From the NCBI GenBank assembly GCA_963763325.1, contig CAVXOL010000001.1, forward strand, positions 1 to 64,000: a stretch of DNA of 64,000 nt. The letters run 5' to 3'. This document shows, in pieces, positions 1-9,659 of this stretch (position 1 is the first letter of the stretch; each line of letters opens with the position of its first letter). Source of the stretch: JBBECJ01 sp963763325. GTDB lineage: Bacteria > Chloroflexota > Chloroflexia > Thermomicrobiales > CFX8. The position numbers and the translations under genes are program-made. A model generated the notes under the pieces. That model made no database searches. It saw only the letters and a list, made by a program, of their open reading frames with translations, and was not told the origin of the DNA.

Positions 1-84
1 AGACGCTTGCCAAGATGGCACCAGCAGCGTAGTATGTGCCGCAACTACACAGACAATCGACACTATGAAGAGAGGCACGGAGTC

Positions 85-1947
85 ATGCGCGTACCCAATC
101 GGCTGCTCCTCGTCGTCCTCATCATCGCGCTCATCGTGACGACCAGCGTCGTGTTGGGCAAGGAGTCGGGTGACGATCAGGTCGTCGACTCTGCCGCCGA
201 GGTCCACGGACATCTGCATCATCAACACGGCGGCACTGACGGCCACCTGCCCGCCTCCTCCGAGAATGTCCGGCTGGTCGGCAGGATGCACATCAACCAG
301 GACACCCCGGGCCGCGTCGCTGACGTCGGGGTCTACGGCAACTACGCGTATCTGGCGGCGTTCTGGGAAGGCAACTGCCAGAAGGGCGGCGTCTACGTCT
401 TCGATATCAGTAAGCCGCAGTCTCCGAAGCAGATCAACTTCATCCGGACCGGCAACAACAGCTATGTCGGTGAAGGTGTCCAGGTCATCCACGTCGACAC
501 GCCGGCATATAATGGCGACCTGCTGATCCACAACAACGAGATCTGCGGTCCATCGAAGACCGGCGCGATGGGCGGTATCTCGCTTGTTGATGTCACCAAC
601 CCCAAGACCCACAAGTACCTGGCACGCGGCGTTGGCGACTTCAGCCCGGCGGGGTTCAACGGTGCCTCGATCGCGCACACCGTCCATAGCGCGTTTGCCT
701 GGACACCGGCAACACGGCCTACGCGGTGCTGGTCGACAACAAAGAGGGCGCCGATGTCGACATCATGGACATCAGCGACCCGCGTAACCCGGTCCTGATC
801 CGGGAATACGACCTCGACGCAGAGTTCCCCCAGATCATCCAGCCGGAACTCGGCACCGCGAACTCGTGGTTCCACGACGTCATCGTCAAGCAGATCGACG
901 GCCGCTACGTCATGCTGCTCTCGTACTGGGACGGTGGCTACGTGCAACTGGATGTCACCGATCCAGTCAACGCGACCTACATCGCCGATTCTGACTTCCT
1001 CAACCCGGACCCGGAGGCCGCCGAGAGCGGGCTGGATGTCCTGCCTGAGGGCAACGCACACGAGGCTGAATTCAGCCAGGACAACGAGTACATCGTCGCG
1101 GCTGACGAGGACTTCAATCCATATTCCGTCATCGCCAGCAATGACACCGATGGCACGACCTTCGTCGCTATTCAGGGCACCGATGTGCCGCAGATCGACG
1201 CGGACACGTCGATTGCCGGACAGACCCGCTTCGTTGGTCGCGCATGCCCTGGCGATCCGGCCGTGCCGGCAGCGAATCGGAGCGACAATCGCCGTCGTCG
1301 AACGAGGGGTGTGCGACTTCGTCGTGAAGCAGGCTGCGGTCGAGGCGGCCGGCGGCTACATCGGCATGATCGTCTTCAACCGCGAGGGCGCCGACGGCTG
1401 CTCGGGGCTGGTCACGATGACCACGAGTGGCACGATCCCGGCAATCTTCGTCGACCGCCTGACTGGGTTCGGCCTCTTCGGCGTCGAGGGCCAATACAAC
1501 GAAGCGGCCTGCCTGGCGGGGGATGGCTCGGTGTCGTCACCGATTGCGGTCGGTGCGCTCGGCGACACGATCAATGTCACCGCGGTCTTCGACGGCTGGG
1601 GCTACGTGCACCTGTATGCCAATGGCGAAGGCAAGCTGCAGGAACTCGACACCTATGCCATTCCTGAGGCCCACGATCCTGCCTACGCGACTGGCTTCGG
1701 TGACATGTCGGTGCATGAGGTCGCGATGTCGCAGGTCGACAACAGCCTCGCCTACTTCGCCTACTACGCGGGCGGCTTCCGGGTGGTGCGCATCGTCGAC
1801 GACGAGCTCGTCGAAGTTGGACACTTCATCGACGAGGGTGGCAACAACTTCTGGGGCGTCCAACTCTGGCAGCACAACGGCAAGGAGTATGTGCTCGCCA
1901 GCGACCGGGACTACGGCCTGTACATCTTCGAGTACACGGGTCCGTAG
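85..1947 (+). CDS. Secreted LVIVD-repeat protein with PA domain (two frameshifts)
   Basis: About 620 residues in three successive frames. The N-terminus has a basic stretch and a hydrophobic segment (LLLVVLIIALIVTTSVVL), so it is exported or membrane-anchored. Repeats of the LVIVD beta-propeller type follow (VFDISKPQSPKQ, LVDVTNPKTHK, IMDISDPRNPVLI, LDVTDPVNA). A protease-associated (PA) domain lies near 1200-1500 (IAVVERGVCDF, GYIGMIVFN), then more propeller blades to the stop. I chose the ATG at 85, not the one at 7, because AGAGG lies upstream and the signal-like segment starts there. The frame breaks near 704 (a lost G after GCCTGG) and near 1275. Propeller plus PA suggests an extracellular binding protein; no catalytic residues are evident. 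Confidence 0.75.
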
Positions 1948-2001
1948 CCACGAAAACGGCACAAAGCGGAGGGGGCTGGTAACCGCCGGCTCCCGCTCAG
2001 C

Positions 2002-2110
2002 CTACTGCTGCCCTCGCTCCTGGTTGAGCGCCGGACCGGCGCAGGATCGTCTCGTCATAGGTCTCTTCGGAAGGTTCGGGCCAGCCGTAGGTGGTCAGGT
2101 TGGCACGGCA
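2002..2110 (-). pseudogene. Remnant of a methyltransferase C-terminus (duplicate)
   Basis: Read on the minus strand this stretch gives TTYGWPEPSEETYDETILRR and, after one frame change, PALNQERGQQ and a stop. This matches the C-terminus of the type IIG enzyme at 3323-6096 (AYGWPERP, DDETILGRLLALNLERE). No other part of a second methyltransferase is visible, so it is a stranded 3' fragment left by duplication or recombination. It lies downstream of the transporter gene and has no start. Confidence 0.6.
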
Positions 2111-2150
2111 GCGAGCAGATGAGTCGAGTCATGGACATCTGGAGTTTGTG

Positions 2151-2875
2151 CTATCCCCACACGATGAATAACAGACCGGCAATGACAAGGCCGACTTCTA
2201 CCAGGACCACGAACACGCGCTCGGAAATATGGTCCAGGAGTCGCTTGCCGGCCCAGGCACCGGTAACGGTCGCTCGGGGCCAGCGCAATGCCGATCCCGA
2301 TCGTCTGCGAGGTGAGTAATGCGGCCCCGCCGTAGACGGTCAGCTTTCGTCGCGTGCATCACAACGGCTGCCAGGGCTTCGGTTCCGATGAATGCGCCTT
2401 TGACGAGGCCGTAGGCGAGGAAGAATGGTGCCGTGCGACGGCCCAACGCTCCCGAGCAGGGCCGAGCCAAACCCCGAGGACGCCCCAATCGCGGCAAACG
2501 AGCAGTCGCGGCTGGCGCGGCGTCGGGCGGAAGCGTCGCCATGCGACCAGCAGCAACAGGAACACGCCGAGCAATCGCGTCAGCCCACCAAGCGGCGCGG
2601 AGACGAACACGAGACTCCCGATCACGGCGAGTGGCACCGCACCGACAGCAAACCAGCCAACGATCGGCAGGACGATCTCATCGCGATTGAACCAGACACG
2701 GCTCCCATTGCTGGCTAACTGCGCGATCGTCGAGGATCGGCACGGCGTCGCGGATACCGAAGACGGCGACGAACACCGGTAGCGGCAATCTCGAGCCGCC
2801 AAAACCGGCGACCGAACTGAGAAGTGCGGTCAGGAAGGCAGCAACGACAACGATCACCAGTGCCAGGATATCCAC
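2151..2875 (-). CDS. Sulfite exporter TauE/SafE family transporter (frameshifted)
   Basis: Around 240 residues, an integral membrane protein. It begins with a GTG at 2873-2875 and a hydrophobic helix containing SSVAGFGG, the glycine-rich motif of TSUP/TauE transporters. Later segments are AVGAVPLAVIGSLVFV, then TEALAAVVMHATK, the motif that opens the second half-repeat, and a final helix VFVVLVEVGLVIAGLLF ending at the stop 2151-2153. The frame changes at least three times (near 2730, 2440 and 2310), although the family pattern runs through all of them. TSUP proteins move sulfur oxyanions or organosulfonates; the substrate here cannot be told. It lies just downstream of the YkvA-like gene in the same direction. 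Confidence 0.65.
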
Positions 2876-2932
2876 GATACCTCATCCTGATTCCGGCGAC
2901 GCCGCTGCCGGCGACCATCCGCCAGCCTGTGG

Positions 2933-3315
2933 CTACCAGCCGCGAAGGAGCAGCCAGACGCCGCTGGCGAAGAGCACCAGCCAGATCACGACGATGATGC
3001 CCGCCGCGATCCAGTTCTTCGGTTTCGCGCCGTCTGTCGTCGCCCGCGCGCGTGCACGATGCTCGGCCCACAATATCAGGCGGAACCAGGTGGACAACAA
3101 GAGCAACACCAAGCGGAATCAGGACCAGATTAGTGAGATATCCCAGGATGGGGATCGGGTCAGGGATCAGATCGATCGGGCTGAAGGCGTAACCCACAAT
3201 GCATACCGCGAGCGCGCGGGCGTACCAGGGGACGCGGCGATCGCGGCAGGCGAGATAGAGGGCGTACACATCCGCCTTGAGCTCGCGCGCGCGACGCTTC
3301 CAGGTCCTCGATCAC
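2933..3315 (-). CDS. YkvA/DUF1232 family small membrane protein (frameshifted)
   Basis: The core YALYLACRDRRVPWYAR followed by GYAFSPIDLIPDPIPILGYL is the diagnostic DUF1232 signature. After a break near 3075 the reading continues as AEHRARARATTDGAKPKNW and a C-terminal transmembrane helix (IIVVIWLVLFASGVWLLL) ending at 2933-2935. The N-terminus probably starts at the GTG at 3313-3315; one base must be gained or lost to join it to WKRRARELKAD. The start lies only seven bases past the methyltransferase stop, so the two are probably co-transcribed. Function of the family is not established. Confidence 0.6.
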
Positions 3316-3322
3316 CAGTCAG

Positions 3323-6096
3323 TCATCCTTCCCGCTCCAGGTTCAGCGCCAGCAGCCGCCCCAGGATCGTCTCGTCGTCGGTCGCCGTCGGGCGCTCGGG
3401 CCAGCCGTAGGCCGCCCAGACCGCGCGGTCGAGGGCTGGCGTGGGCGTTGGCCAGCCAGGTCGGCCGCGCGTTGTAGAGGTTGGTCAGCGTGCGTTTCTT
3501 CAGCGTCCGCCTCGTTCGCGTCCGGCGGGTTGAGCCAGTTGCGCCGTAGCTCGTCCAGCCGGCGCGGCGGCGGCGATCGCCTCGCGGCTGTGCTCGTCGG
3601 GCCGGGGGAACGGGAACGTCTCGAAGCAGGTCGTCGGCGTGTAGCGCGGGTCGTTGCCGACCCCCAGCCACGTCCCCCTCCGCAGCGACCAGACTTCGTG
3701 GGCGCGCGAGTGCAGCACCCCGAAGAAGTAGTCGTCGTCGCGGGCAAAGACAACCACTTGATGATTGGGCAGGACGTTAGGCGCAAACCAGACGAACAGC
3801 CGATGCTTCGCGACAGTTGGGGTCGCCGCGTAGCGCGCCAACCCGCTGATCGCTTCGCGCATCGCTGGGCGCGGTCAAAGTGTGAGCCACCAGCGTCATC
3901 ACGAATCCTGTGAACGCGATTGCTGCCCGCATGGGTTTCACCGTCCGCCTGACATGCTCGAACGGAGCCTCATAGAGTGCAGCATCCGTTTCTGTCGTGT
4001 TGACGCCAAAGTCAACAATCCACACGTCACGAGGCCGCCGAGTGATATCGATGCCATTGACAAGCGGCTTCACCACGTCGCGGTTCGGGCGATCGTTGGG
4101 ATTGACGGGCATGGTCAGGAAAGCGCGAGCGATGTCACCCGGCACGTCGAACGGGCCACTTAGCTGTACACCCAAGAAGCAGATACCGCGATTCTCATGC
4201 AAGCGGTTTCGCAAGTACCAGATCGCGCCAGCAGTCAGTGATGAATTGATACTGGTAACCGGAAGTCCGTCGAGGGTTCGTGTTGTCTCAGAACCATCAT
4301 CGAACCCAACAATGGAGATCCGAACTGCTGCGCCATCGAGTACCCAGGGTTCGTCGTCCCAGGCGGCAAAAGATGTCGCCAGTTTCCTTGATGCGGTCAG
4401 AACGTAACGCGGTTGGCTCCGCCGCGAATCGAGTTCGTGGCCAGCAGACCCGCGCGCCACGGTCCGTTTGCTGCAATCTCATGCGCGCGCCTTCTCAAAG
4501 AAGTAGCAGACAAGTCAGCGAATGGAGGAATACGGCCTGCAAAACCCGATGCAGGTCTTCGCGTGTAATCGTCTCCGAGTTCGGCCCGAAGCGCTTGTCG
4601 CCCAAGAAACGGCGGGTTCCCGATAATCACGTCCGCCGCCGGCCAGTCGGCTTCCTTCGGGTGGTCCGGGTCGGAGCGGTCGAGCAGGGCGTCCTGCAGG
4701 CGGATCGTGTCGAGGTCGATTCGAGGATCGCACCGGGTCGCGCTGGCCGAGCATCGCCGTTGTCGGCCAGCCATTGCAGGTAGCCGATCCAGATCACGAC
4801 CTGGGCCAGCTCGGCGGCGTAGTCGTTGATCTCCAGCCCGAGCATCTGCCGCGGGTGGACCTGCGGAGATCAGCGCCGACAGCCCGTTGCTCGCCGCGTA
4901 GCGCGAGACCTCTTCAGCTCCAGCAGCAGCCGCCAGCGCGACGTACAGGAAGTTGCCGCTGCCGCAGGCCGGGTCGAGCACGCGGACCTGGCGTCAGCTC
5001 GTCCTGGAAGCGCCAGCAGCAGCGCGGCCAACTCGTTGCGCCGGTCGGTGGCGGTCCGCGAGCGCGGGGTCCGCCGCCTGCCAGGCGGCGCGCATCGTCT
5101 CGGCCTCGGCCCGCACCGCGTCCCAGCGGCGGCGCAGCGGGGCCATCAGCACCGGCTCGACGACCCGCTCGATGTCCTCGCGGCCGGTGTAGTGCGCGCC
5201 AAGCTGCGGCGCGCTTGTTCGGGTCGAGCGAGCGCTCGAACAGCGTCCCGAAGATGGCCGGCTCGACGCTGCCCCAGTCGAGCTCGGCGGCTTCCGCCAG
5301 CAGCGCGAGCTCCGCGCCGGTCAGCGGCGACGACGTCGATCTCCGCGAACAGCCCGCCGTTGAAGCGCGGGATGTCCTCGAGCGCCGAACAAGCCGCCGT
5401 CGCGCATCGCCGCCAGCAGCGCCGCGATCTGCGCCGGGAACGCGTTCGGGTGCGCGGCGCAGTAGCCGTCAGAGCTGCGCGAAAAGAGCCGCTGCGGCAG
5501 CAGCCCGACATCCTCGGCGAACAGGCAGAAGAGCAACTGCACCAGGAAGTGCGCCGCCGCGTGCGGCTCGGCCCCGCCCGCCGCGCAGCGCCGTCGCGAT
5601 CTGCCCGAAGCGCTCGGCCGCCTCCTCGGTGACACCTTCGTCTTGCGCCGGCTGCGTCGAGCGCGTCGGGATCGCTGAACACCTGCCGCAGGACGCGCAG
5701 GTGCTCCGGCTGGTCGAGCGTCTCCAGCGTGAACTCGTGGACGTTCGAGCGGTCGCCGGTGAAGTTGGTGTGGATCTGGAACCGGTCGAGGTCGGAGACG
5801 ACCAGCAGCGGCGGGTTCTCAAGCGCCTCGATGTAGTCGTTGCAGCTGCTGGTAGGCGGCGTCCAGGTCGGCCCCGGCCCCTTGTACTCCCAGGCGAAGT
5901 GGCCTTGCGGTCCAGACATCGGCGAAGCCCTGCCCGCCGCCCGGCTTGGTCACGCGCTTCTCGAACGCGTAGCGCTCGCCGGTCGGTCGGCGCTCGACGG
6001 CGTCGGCTGGCCGAGCATGCGGCACAGGTCGATGAAATGCTCCTCGCCGCCGCCCGCTCGTTCAGGGTCGCGACGCTCCACTTGCATGAAACTCAT
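3323..6096 (-). pseudogene. MmeI-like type IIG restriction-modification enzyme, many frameshifts
   Basis: A class I N6-adenine methyltransferase fused to a nuclease, about 920 residues if the frame is restored. Order on the minus strand: start MSFMQVERR at 6096; nuclease core FADVW then HFAWEYKGPG, a D...E-x-K arrangement as in MmeI; helical spacer with FERSLDP and KRAQLGAHYTG; SAM motif DPACGSGNFLYVAL; LGLEINDYAAELAQVVIWIG; catalytic IIGNPPFLG; target-recognition region near 4400-3800; C-terminal helices ending DDETILGRLLALNLERE. Both nuclease and methylase motifs are intact, but the frame changes more than ten times. Either the region is badly sequenced or the gene is dead. Enzymes of this family methylate one strand and cut at a distance; specificity cannot be read here. 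Confidence 0.75.
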
Positions 6097-6252
6097 GGAC
6101 GTGCACGGGCGCCAACCCTCCCGACGTTCAACAACTGGACAACCAAGTGTAGCCGGAAATCGGCTGGGGCGGGCAAGCCATGAATAGACGCTCATCGGCC
6201 TGGCCTCGTCGTCATGCACGATCCGGTGACACGATTGGGTTACCGTTCCGCG

Positions 6253-6289
6253 CCTGGTCGGGGCCGATCCAGGATCGGCCCCGACCAGG
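6253..6289. repeat. Short perfect hairpin, family related to 33821-33978
   Basis: CCTGGTCGGGGCCGATCC and its exact reverse complement are separated by one base. It stands upstream of two divergent genes, so it is not an ordinary terminator. The arm nearly matches the outer ends of the 158-base palindrome at 33821-33978 (CCTGGTAGGGGCCGATCC), which points to a dispersed repeat family. Confidence 0.8.
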
Positions 6290-6314
6290 TTCGCAGCGCA
6301 ACAAATCACCGCTC

Positions 6315-6353
6315 TTGTATACCTTGTATTGCTATGTATAATGCTGCTATGTA
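6315..6353 (+). promoter_or_regulatory. Promoter/operator copy 1 of 3 (PadR1-ABC operon)
   Basis: Contains ATGTATAATGCTGCTATG, identical to the blocks near 8680 and 13279. TATAAT at 6337-6342 is a perfect -10 hexamer and TTGTAT sits 16 bases upstream as a possible -35. GCTATGTA occurs twice, 15 bases apart. It lies about 50 bases before the PadR1 start, so it probably combines a promoter with a PadR binding site (inference). Confidence 0.65.
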
Positions 6354-6393
6354 GAGCCGCTGAGGTGATGTGCGCCGCGCGACGGGTGACCGC

Positions 6394-6642
6394 ATGGAGA
6401 TCGACAACGACCTGATCGCCGCGTCCTCGACCCCGATCATCCTCGCGATCCTGGCCGAGGGCGACAGCTACGGCTACGCCATCCTCCAGCGCGTGCGGGA
6501 ACTGTCCGGCGGGCAGATGGCGTGGACCGACGGGATGCTCTACCCGGTCCTGCACCGGCTCGAACGGCTCGGCCATGTCGAAGCGCGCTGGGAAATGGTC
6601 GAGAGTGGCCGGCGGCGCAAGTATTACCGAAGGAGGACGTGA
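6394..6642 (+). CDS. Short PadR-family transcriptional regulator (PadR1)
   Basis: 82 residues starting MEIDNDLIAAS. It is a PadR winged helix: LAEGDSYGYAILQRVREL (helices 1-2), GQMAWTDGMLYPVLHRLE (recognition helix) and EARWEMVESGRRRKYYR (wing). It is nearly identical to PadR2 at 13335 but stops after the wing, whereas PadR2 continues with a C-terminal helical segment. The final codons include AAGGAGG, which is also the ribosome binding site of the next gene, and the stop overlaps the next start as TGATG. PadR proteins usually repress adjacent exporter genes and release DNA on drug binding. Loss of the C-terminal dimerization helix may alter it. Confidence 0.85.
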   Translation: MEIDNDLIAASSTPIILAILAEGDSYGYAILQRVRELSGGQMAWTDGMLYPVLHRLERLGHVEARWEMVESGRRRKYYRRRT

Positions 6643-7625
6643 TGGCGGCAACGCTGCTCGACAGACCGGCGAACGCACCCGCATCGTCTACGGCAGCCGG
6701 CGATATCGTGCTGGCGGTTCGCGGTCTGACGAAACGGTTCGGATCGACCGTCGCCGTTGACAACCTGGACCTCACGATTCGGCGCGGCGAGGTGCTCGGC
6801 TTCCTCGGGCCGAACGGTTCCGGCAAATCGACCACCGTCAGCATGGTGCTCGGGCTGGTGACGCCGACCGATGGATCGATCCACATCATGGGCCAGTCGC
6901 TGGCGGACGACCCCTCACTGGTGTCCCGGCACGTCGGGGCGATCATCGAGAACCCCGCCTTCTATCCCTACCTGACCGGCCGGGACAACCTCCGCGCCCA
7001 GGCACAGATGGTTGGCGGCGTGCCGGAAAGCCGCATCGATGAGCTGCTGAAGCTCGTCAACATGGAAGAGCGCGCCGGCAGCAAGTACAAGACGTTCTCG
7101 CTCGGCATGAAGCAGCGGATCGGCATCGCCTCGACGCTGCTCACCAACCCGGCCCTCGTCATCCTCGACGAGCCGACCAACGGCCTCGACCCGGCCGGCC
7201 AGCGGGAGATCCGCTCGATCATCCCGCGCCTGGCAGAGCAGGGACACAGCGTCCTCCTCGCCAGCCACCTGCTCCACGAGGTCGAGCAGGTTTCCGACCA
7301 GGTCGTCATCATCCGCCGTGGCAGGAAGCTGACGGAAGGATCGGTCAGCGACCTGCTACGCCGCGAGGGACAGTACGAGATCCAGATCGAGACGCATGAT
7401 CTCGAAGCGGCCGCCGTCGTCTTACGTCAAGTGGACGGTGTCGAGTCGGTCACCGTCCGTGAGGATCGCCTGACCGTCCAGGCTGGGGAAGATCTCGGCC
7501 CGGCGATCAGCCGCTCGCTGGCCGGCGCGGGCCTCTACGCCAGCCAGATCACCCGCACGCACAACACCCTCGAAGACGTGTTCTTCGAGCTGACCTCCGA
7601 TCCCGCGGAGGAGGCCGAGCCGTAG
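6642..7625 (+). CDS. ABC transporter ATP-binding protein (ABC-2 type exporter)
   Basis: 327 residues. Walker A is FLGPNGSGKSTTVS (near residue 60), the signature is TFSLGMKQRIGIA, Walker B is LVILDEPTNGLDPAG and the H-loop is LLASHLLHE. The C-terminal ~90 residues (QIETHDLEAAAVVLRQV to LEDVFFELT) match the extension of drug or lantibiotic exporter ATPases (CcmA/BcrA-like). The start overlaps the PadR1 stop with a strong AAGGAGG site. It powers the permease at 7712 and is probably under PadR control. Substrate unknown; an antibiotic or peptide is the usual guess. Confidence 0.92.
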   Translation: MAATLLDRPANAPASSTAAGDIVLAVRGLTKRFGSTVAVDNLDLTIRRGEVLGFLGPNGSGKSTTVSMVLGLVTPTDGSIHIMGQSLADDPSLVSRHVGAIIENPAFYPYLTGRDNLRAQAQMVGGVPESRIDELLKLVNMEERAGSKYKTFSLGMKQRIGIASTLLTNPALVILDEPTNGLDPAGQREIRSIIPRLAEQGHSVLLASHLLHEVEQVSDQVVIIRRGRKLTEGSVSDLLRREGQYEIQIETHDLEAAAVVLRQVDGVESVTVREDRLTVQAGEDLGPAISRSLAGAGLYASQITRTHNTLEDVFFELTSDPAEEAEP

Positions 7626-7711
7626 ATCGGTGAGCAGATACGTGATGCTGTCTCCCTGACTGGTCACCCACTCCCGAGTAGACGACACTCACGGAAAGGA
7701 GTCCCAACGCA

Positions 7712-8542
7712 ATGATGAATGTCCTGCGGAGCGAGTTGTTCCGGCTTCGAAAGCGTCCCCAGACCTGGATCATGCCGGCGCTGGCGTCCGGGTTCATCCT
7801 GCTCTACTACGGCATCGGCTACGCCGTCTACCAGTCGGCGAACGCGGCCGATCGCCTGGAGATGCGGCAATCCGTGCAGCAGCTATCGAGCATCTTCGAG
7901 AACGGGATGCAGATCTGGAGAGTCGTCGCACTCGTCATGATCGTTGTCGTGGCCTCCGGCCTGATCGGCAGCGAGTACGGCTGGAACACCATCCGGCCGC
8001 TCGTGGCACGCTCGTCCTCGCGCTCCGCTCTGCTCGTTGCCAAGTGGATCACGGTCGGCCTCTACACGATCGCGATGGTGATCGCGGCGGTCCTCGTCTC
8101 GCTGCTTGCAGCGACAGTCGCCTCGCTGCTGATGGGTGGTACGGTCGACCTGCCAGTCATCGTCTGGGACGACATGCTGCTCGGCACGCTGCGCTGGATG
8201 ATCGCGACGATGCCCTATGGCGTCATCGCCTTCACGGCGGCGCTCGTGACCCGCTCCAACGCGGCCGGGATCGCGATCGGGATCGGGCTCAACTTCGCGG
8301 AGCTGCTGGTGCTCGGCATCCTGCTGGAACTGATCGACGGTTTCGAGTCGGTCGTCGAATACGGCATCAACTGGAACGTCCAGCAACTGGTGAACATCAC
8401 GACCGACGACGGCGGGACGGTCATGGACCCCGTCTCGACCGGACAGGTCCTGCAATCGACAGCCATTCTCACGCTCTACTGCGTGGCGTGTGTCGTCGGG
8501 AGCTATCTCGTGTTCACCCGTCGCGATATCACGTCCGGATGA
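7712..8542 (+). CDS. ABC-2 family permease
   Basis: 276 residues, about six transmembrane helices (WIMPALASGFILLYYGI, VVALVMIVVVASGLIG, MVIAAVLVSLLAATVASLL, then three more). The motif SGLIGSEYGWNTIRPLVAR after helix 2 is the coupling region of ABC-2 permeases such as BcrB-like subunits. An AAAGGAG site lies 12 bases before the ATG. It follows the ATPase by 86 bases and forms its membrane partner. The frame is intact. Confidence 0.88.
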   Translation: MMNVLRSELFRLRKRPQTWIMPALASGFILLYYGIGYAVYQSANAADRLEMRQSVQQLSSIFENGMQIWRVVALVMIVVVASGLIGSEYGWNTIRPLVARSSSRSALLVAKWITVGLYTIAMVIAAVLVSLLAATVASLLMGGTVDLPVIVWDDMLLGTLRWMIATMPYGVIAFTAALVTRSNAAGIAIGIGLNFAELLVLGILLELIDGFESVVEYGINWNVQQLVNITTDDGGTVMDPVSTGQVLQSTAILTLYCVACVVGSYLVFTRRDITSG

Positions 8543-8649
8543 CAAACTCGCCCGAAGGACCACCCAGGCCACGACGCGACAGACACAGATGCTGCGAGCT
8601 GCCACCGTCCACGTTATCAGCAGGATGGCCCTGCGGGCAGACATCGAAA

Positions 8650-8700
8650 CGCTCATGCATGATTTACATCGTACTGCTATGTATAATGCTGCTATGCAAG
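8650..8700 (+). promoter_or_regulatory. Promoter/operator copy 2 of 3
   Basis: The shared 18-base block lies at 8680-8697, with TATAAT at 8682-8687. It is about 78 bases upstream of the start at 8765, which opens the second exporter operon. The flanks differ from copies 1 and 3, so the conserved part is probably the functional site. Confidence 0.6.
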
Positions 8701-8764
8701 CACTGTGGCCGTCGTCACGACACGGCCCGTGCGACAACCACAGCGATGTAAGGAGAAACATTCA

Positions 8765-9659
8765 ATGACGCTGGCACGACCAAGACAACGCTGGCGCGTC
8801 GCCATCAGCGGGCTCGCGGCGGCAATGACGCTGATGCTGATCTTCGGCACGCCGCAGGGGCGTGGCACGGCGGCGGAGTTCCTGGCGGAGTTCCGCGGCG
8901 AGCGGCTGGAAGGGGTGTCGCTCAGCACCGGCCAGATCGCCAACATCGAGCAGACGTTGTCCGAGCTCCAGCACCTCGGCCACATCAGCGGCGTCGAGAC
9001 GGCCCCGGAGCCACACGCCGTGGCAAGCGTCGCCGAAGCCAGCACGTTCGTCGGGTTCCCGGTGCTGGAGCCGGACCCGGCAACGCTGCCGGCCGGGATC
9101 AGCGCAACCCCGGCGGAGGTGAGGGTAGTATGCGGCGCACCAGGTCCGGTTCACGTTCGACCTGGACCAGGCACGCGCCTACTACCAGTCAATCGGGCGG
9201 ACCGACGTCAGCCTGCCGGACCGGTTCGACGGGGCATCGTTGGTGGTAAACACCCCACCAGCCGTCCTGCTGGAGTACCGCAGCGATGGCGCGCCAGGCG
9301 ACACACCGTTCGGCTTCGGCCTGGTCGTTGGGCAGGCGGGAAACGTCACAGCCGGCGTCGAAGGCGACGTCACGCTGTCGGATCTGCGCGAGTTCCTGCT
9401 GGGGCTCCCGGGACTCTCGACGGAGACGATGCAGCAGCTACGGGCCATCGAAGACTGGGAGACGACGCTGCCGATTCCGATCCCGGTCGAGCAGATCAAC
9501 TGGGAGCGGGCGACGATCGCCGGCAGCCCCGGCCTGCTGCTCAACGACAACACCGGGCTGGGCAGCGCAGCGATCTGGCAGCGCGACGGGCGCATCTTCG
9601 GTATCGCTGGCGCAATGAAGGCGCGGGAGCTACAGCGTGTCGCTGCATCTCTCCGCTGA
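8765..9659 (+). CDS. Membrane-anchored extracytoplasmic protein of exporter operon (frameshift)
   Basis: Around 297 residues starting MTLARPRQRWR with one N-terminal hydrophobic segment (AISGLAAAMTLMLIFG), so an anchored or secreted protein. The rest looks soluble: FVGFPVLEPDPATLPAG near residue 100, then after the break RFTFDLDQARAYYQSIG and IEDWETTLPIPIPVEQIN. It resembles DUF4367-type accessory domains, but I do not recognise it firmly. The frame breaks near 9130 (one extra base in GTAGTATGCGG). AAGGAGA lies before the ATG. It overlaps the following ATPase gene, so it is likely an accessory or sensor of that exporter. Confidence 0.6.

Larger units (their letters stand above)
6097..6393. 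other. Intergenic region between divergent methylase and PadR gene
   Basis: About 300 bases with no gene. It contains the palindromic repeat at 6253-6289 and the promoter-like block at 6315-6353. I see nothing else that can be supported. Confidence 0.5.

Noticed and set aside
4774..6183. 469-codon plus-strand frame opposite the methyltransferase
   Set aside because: Arg/Pro/Ser-rich noise; the minus strand carries SAM and NPPF motifs.
6253..6289. Terminator reading of the hairpin
   Set aside because: It lies upstream of two divergent starts and matches a dispersed repeat.
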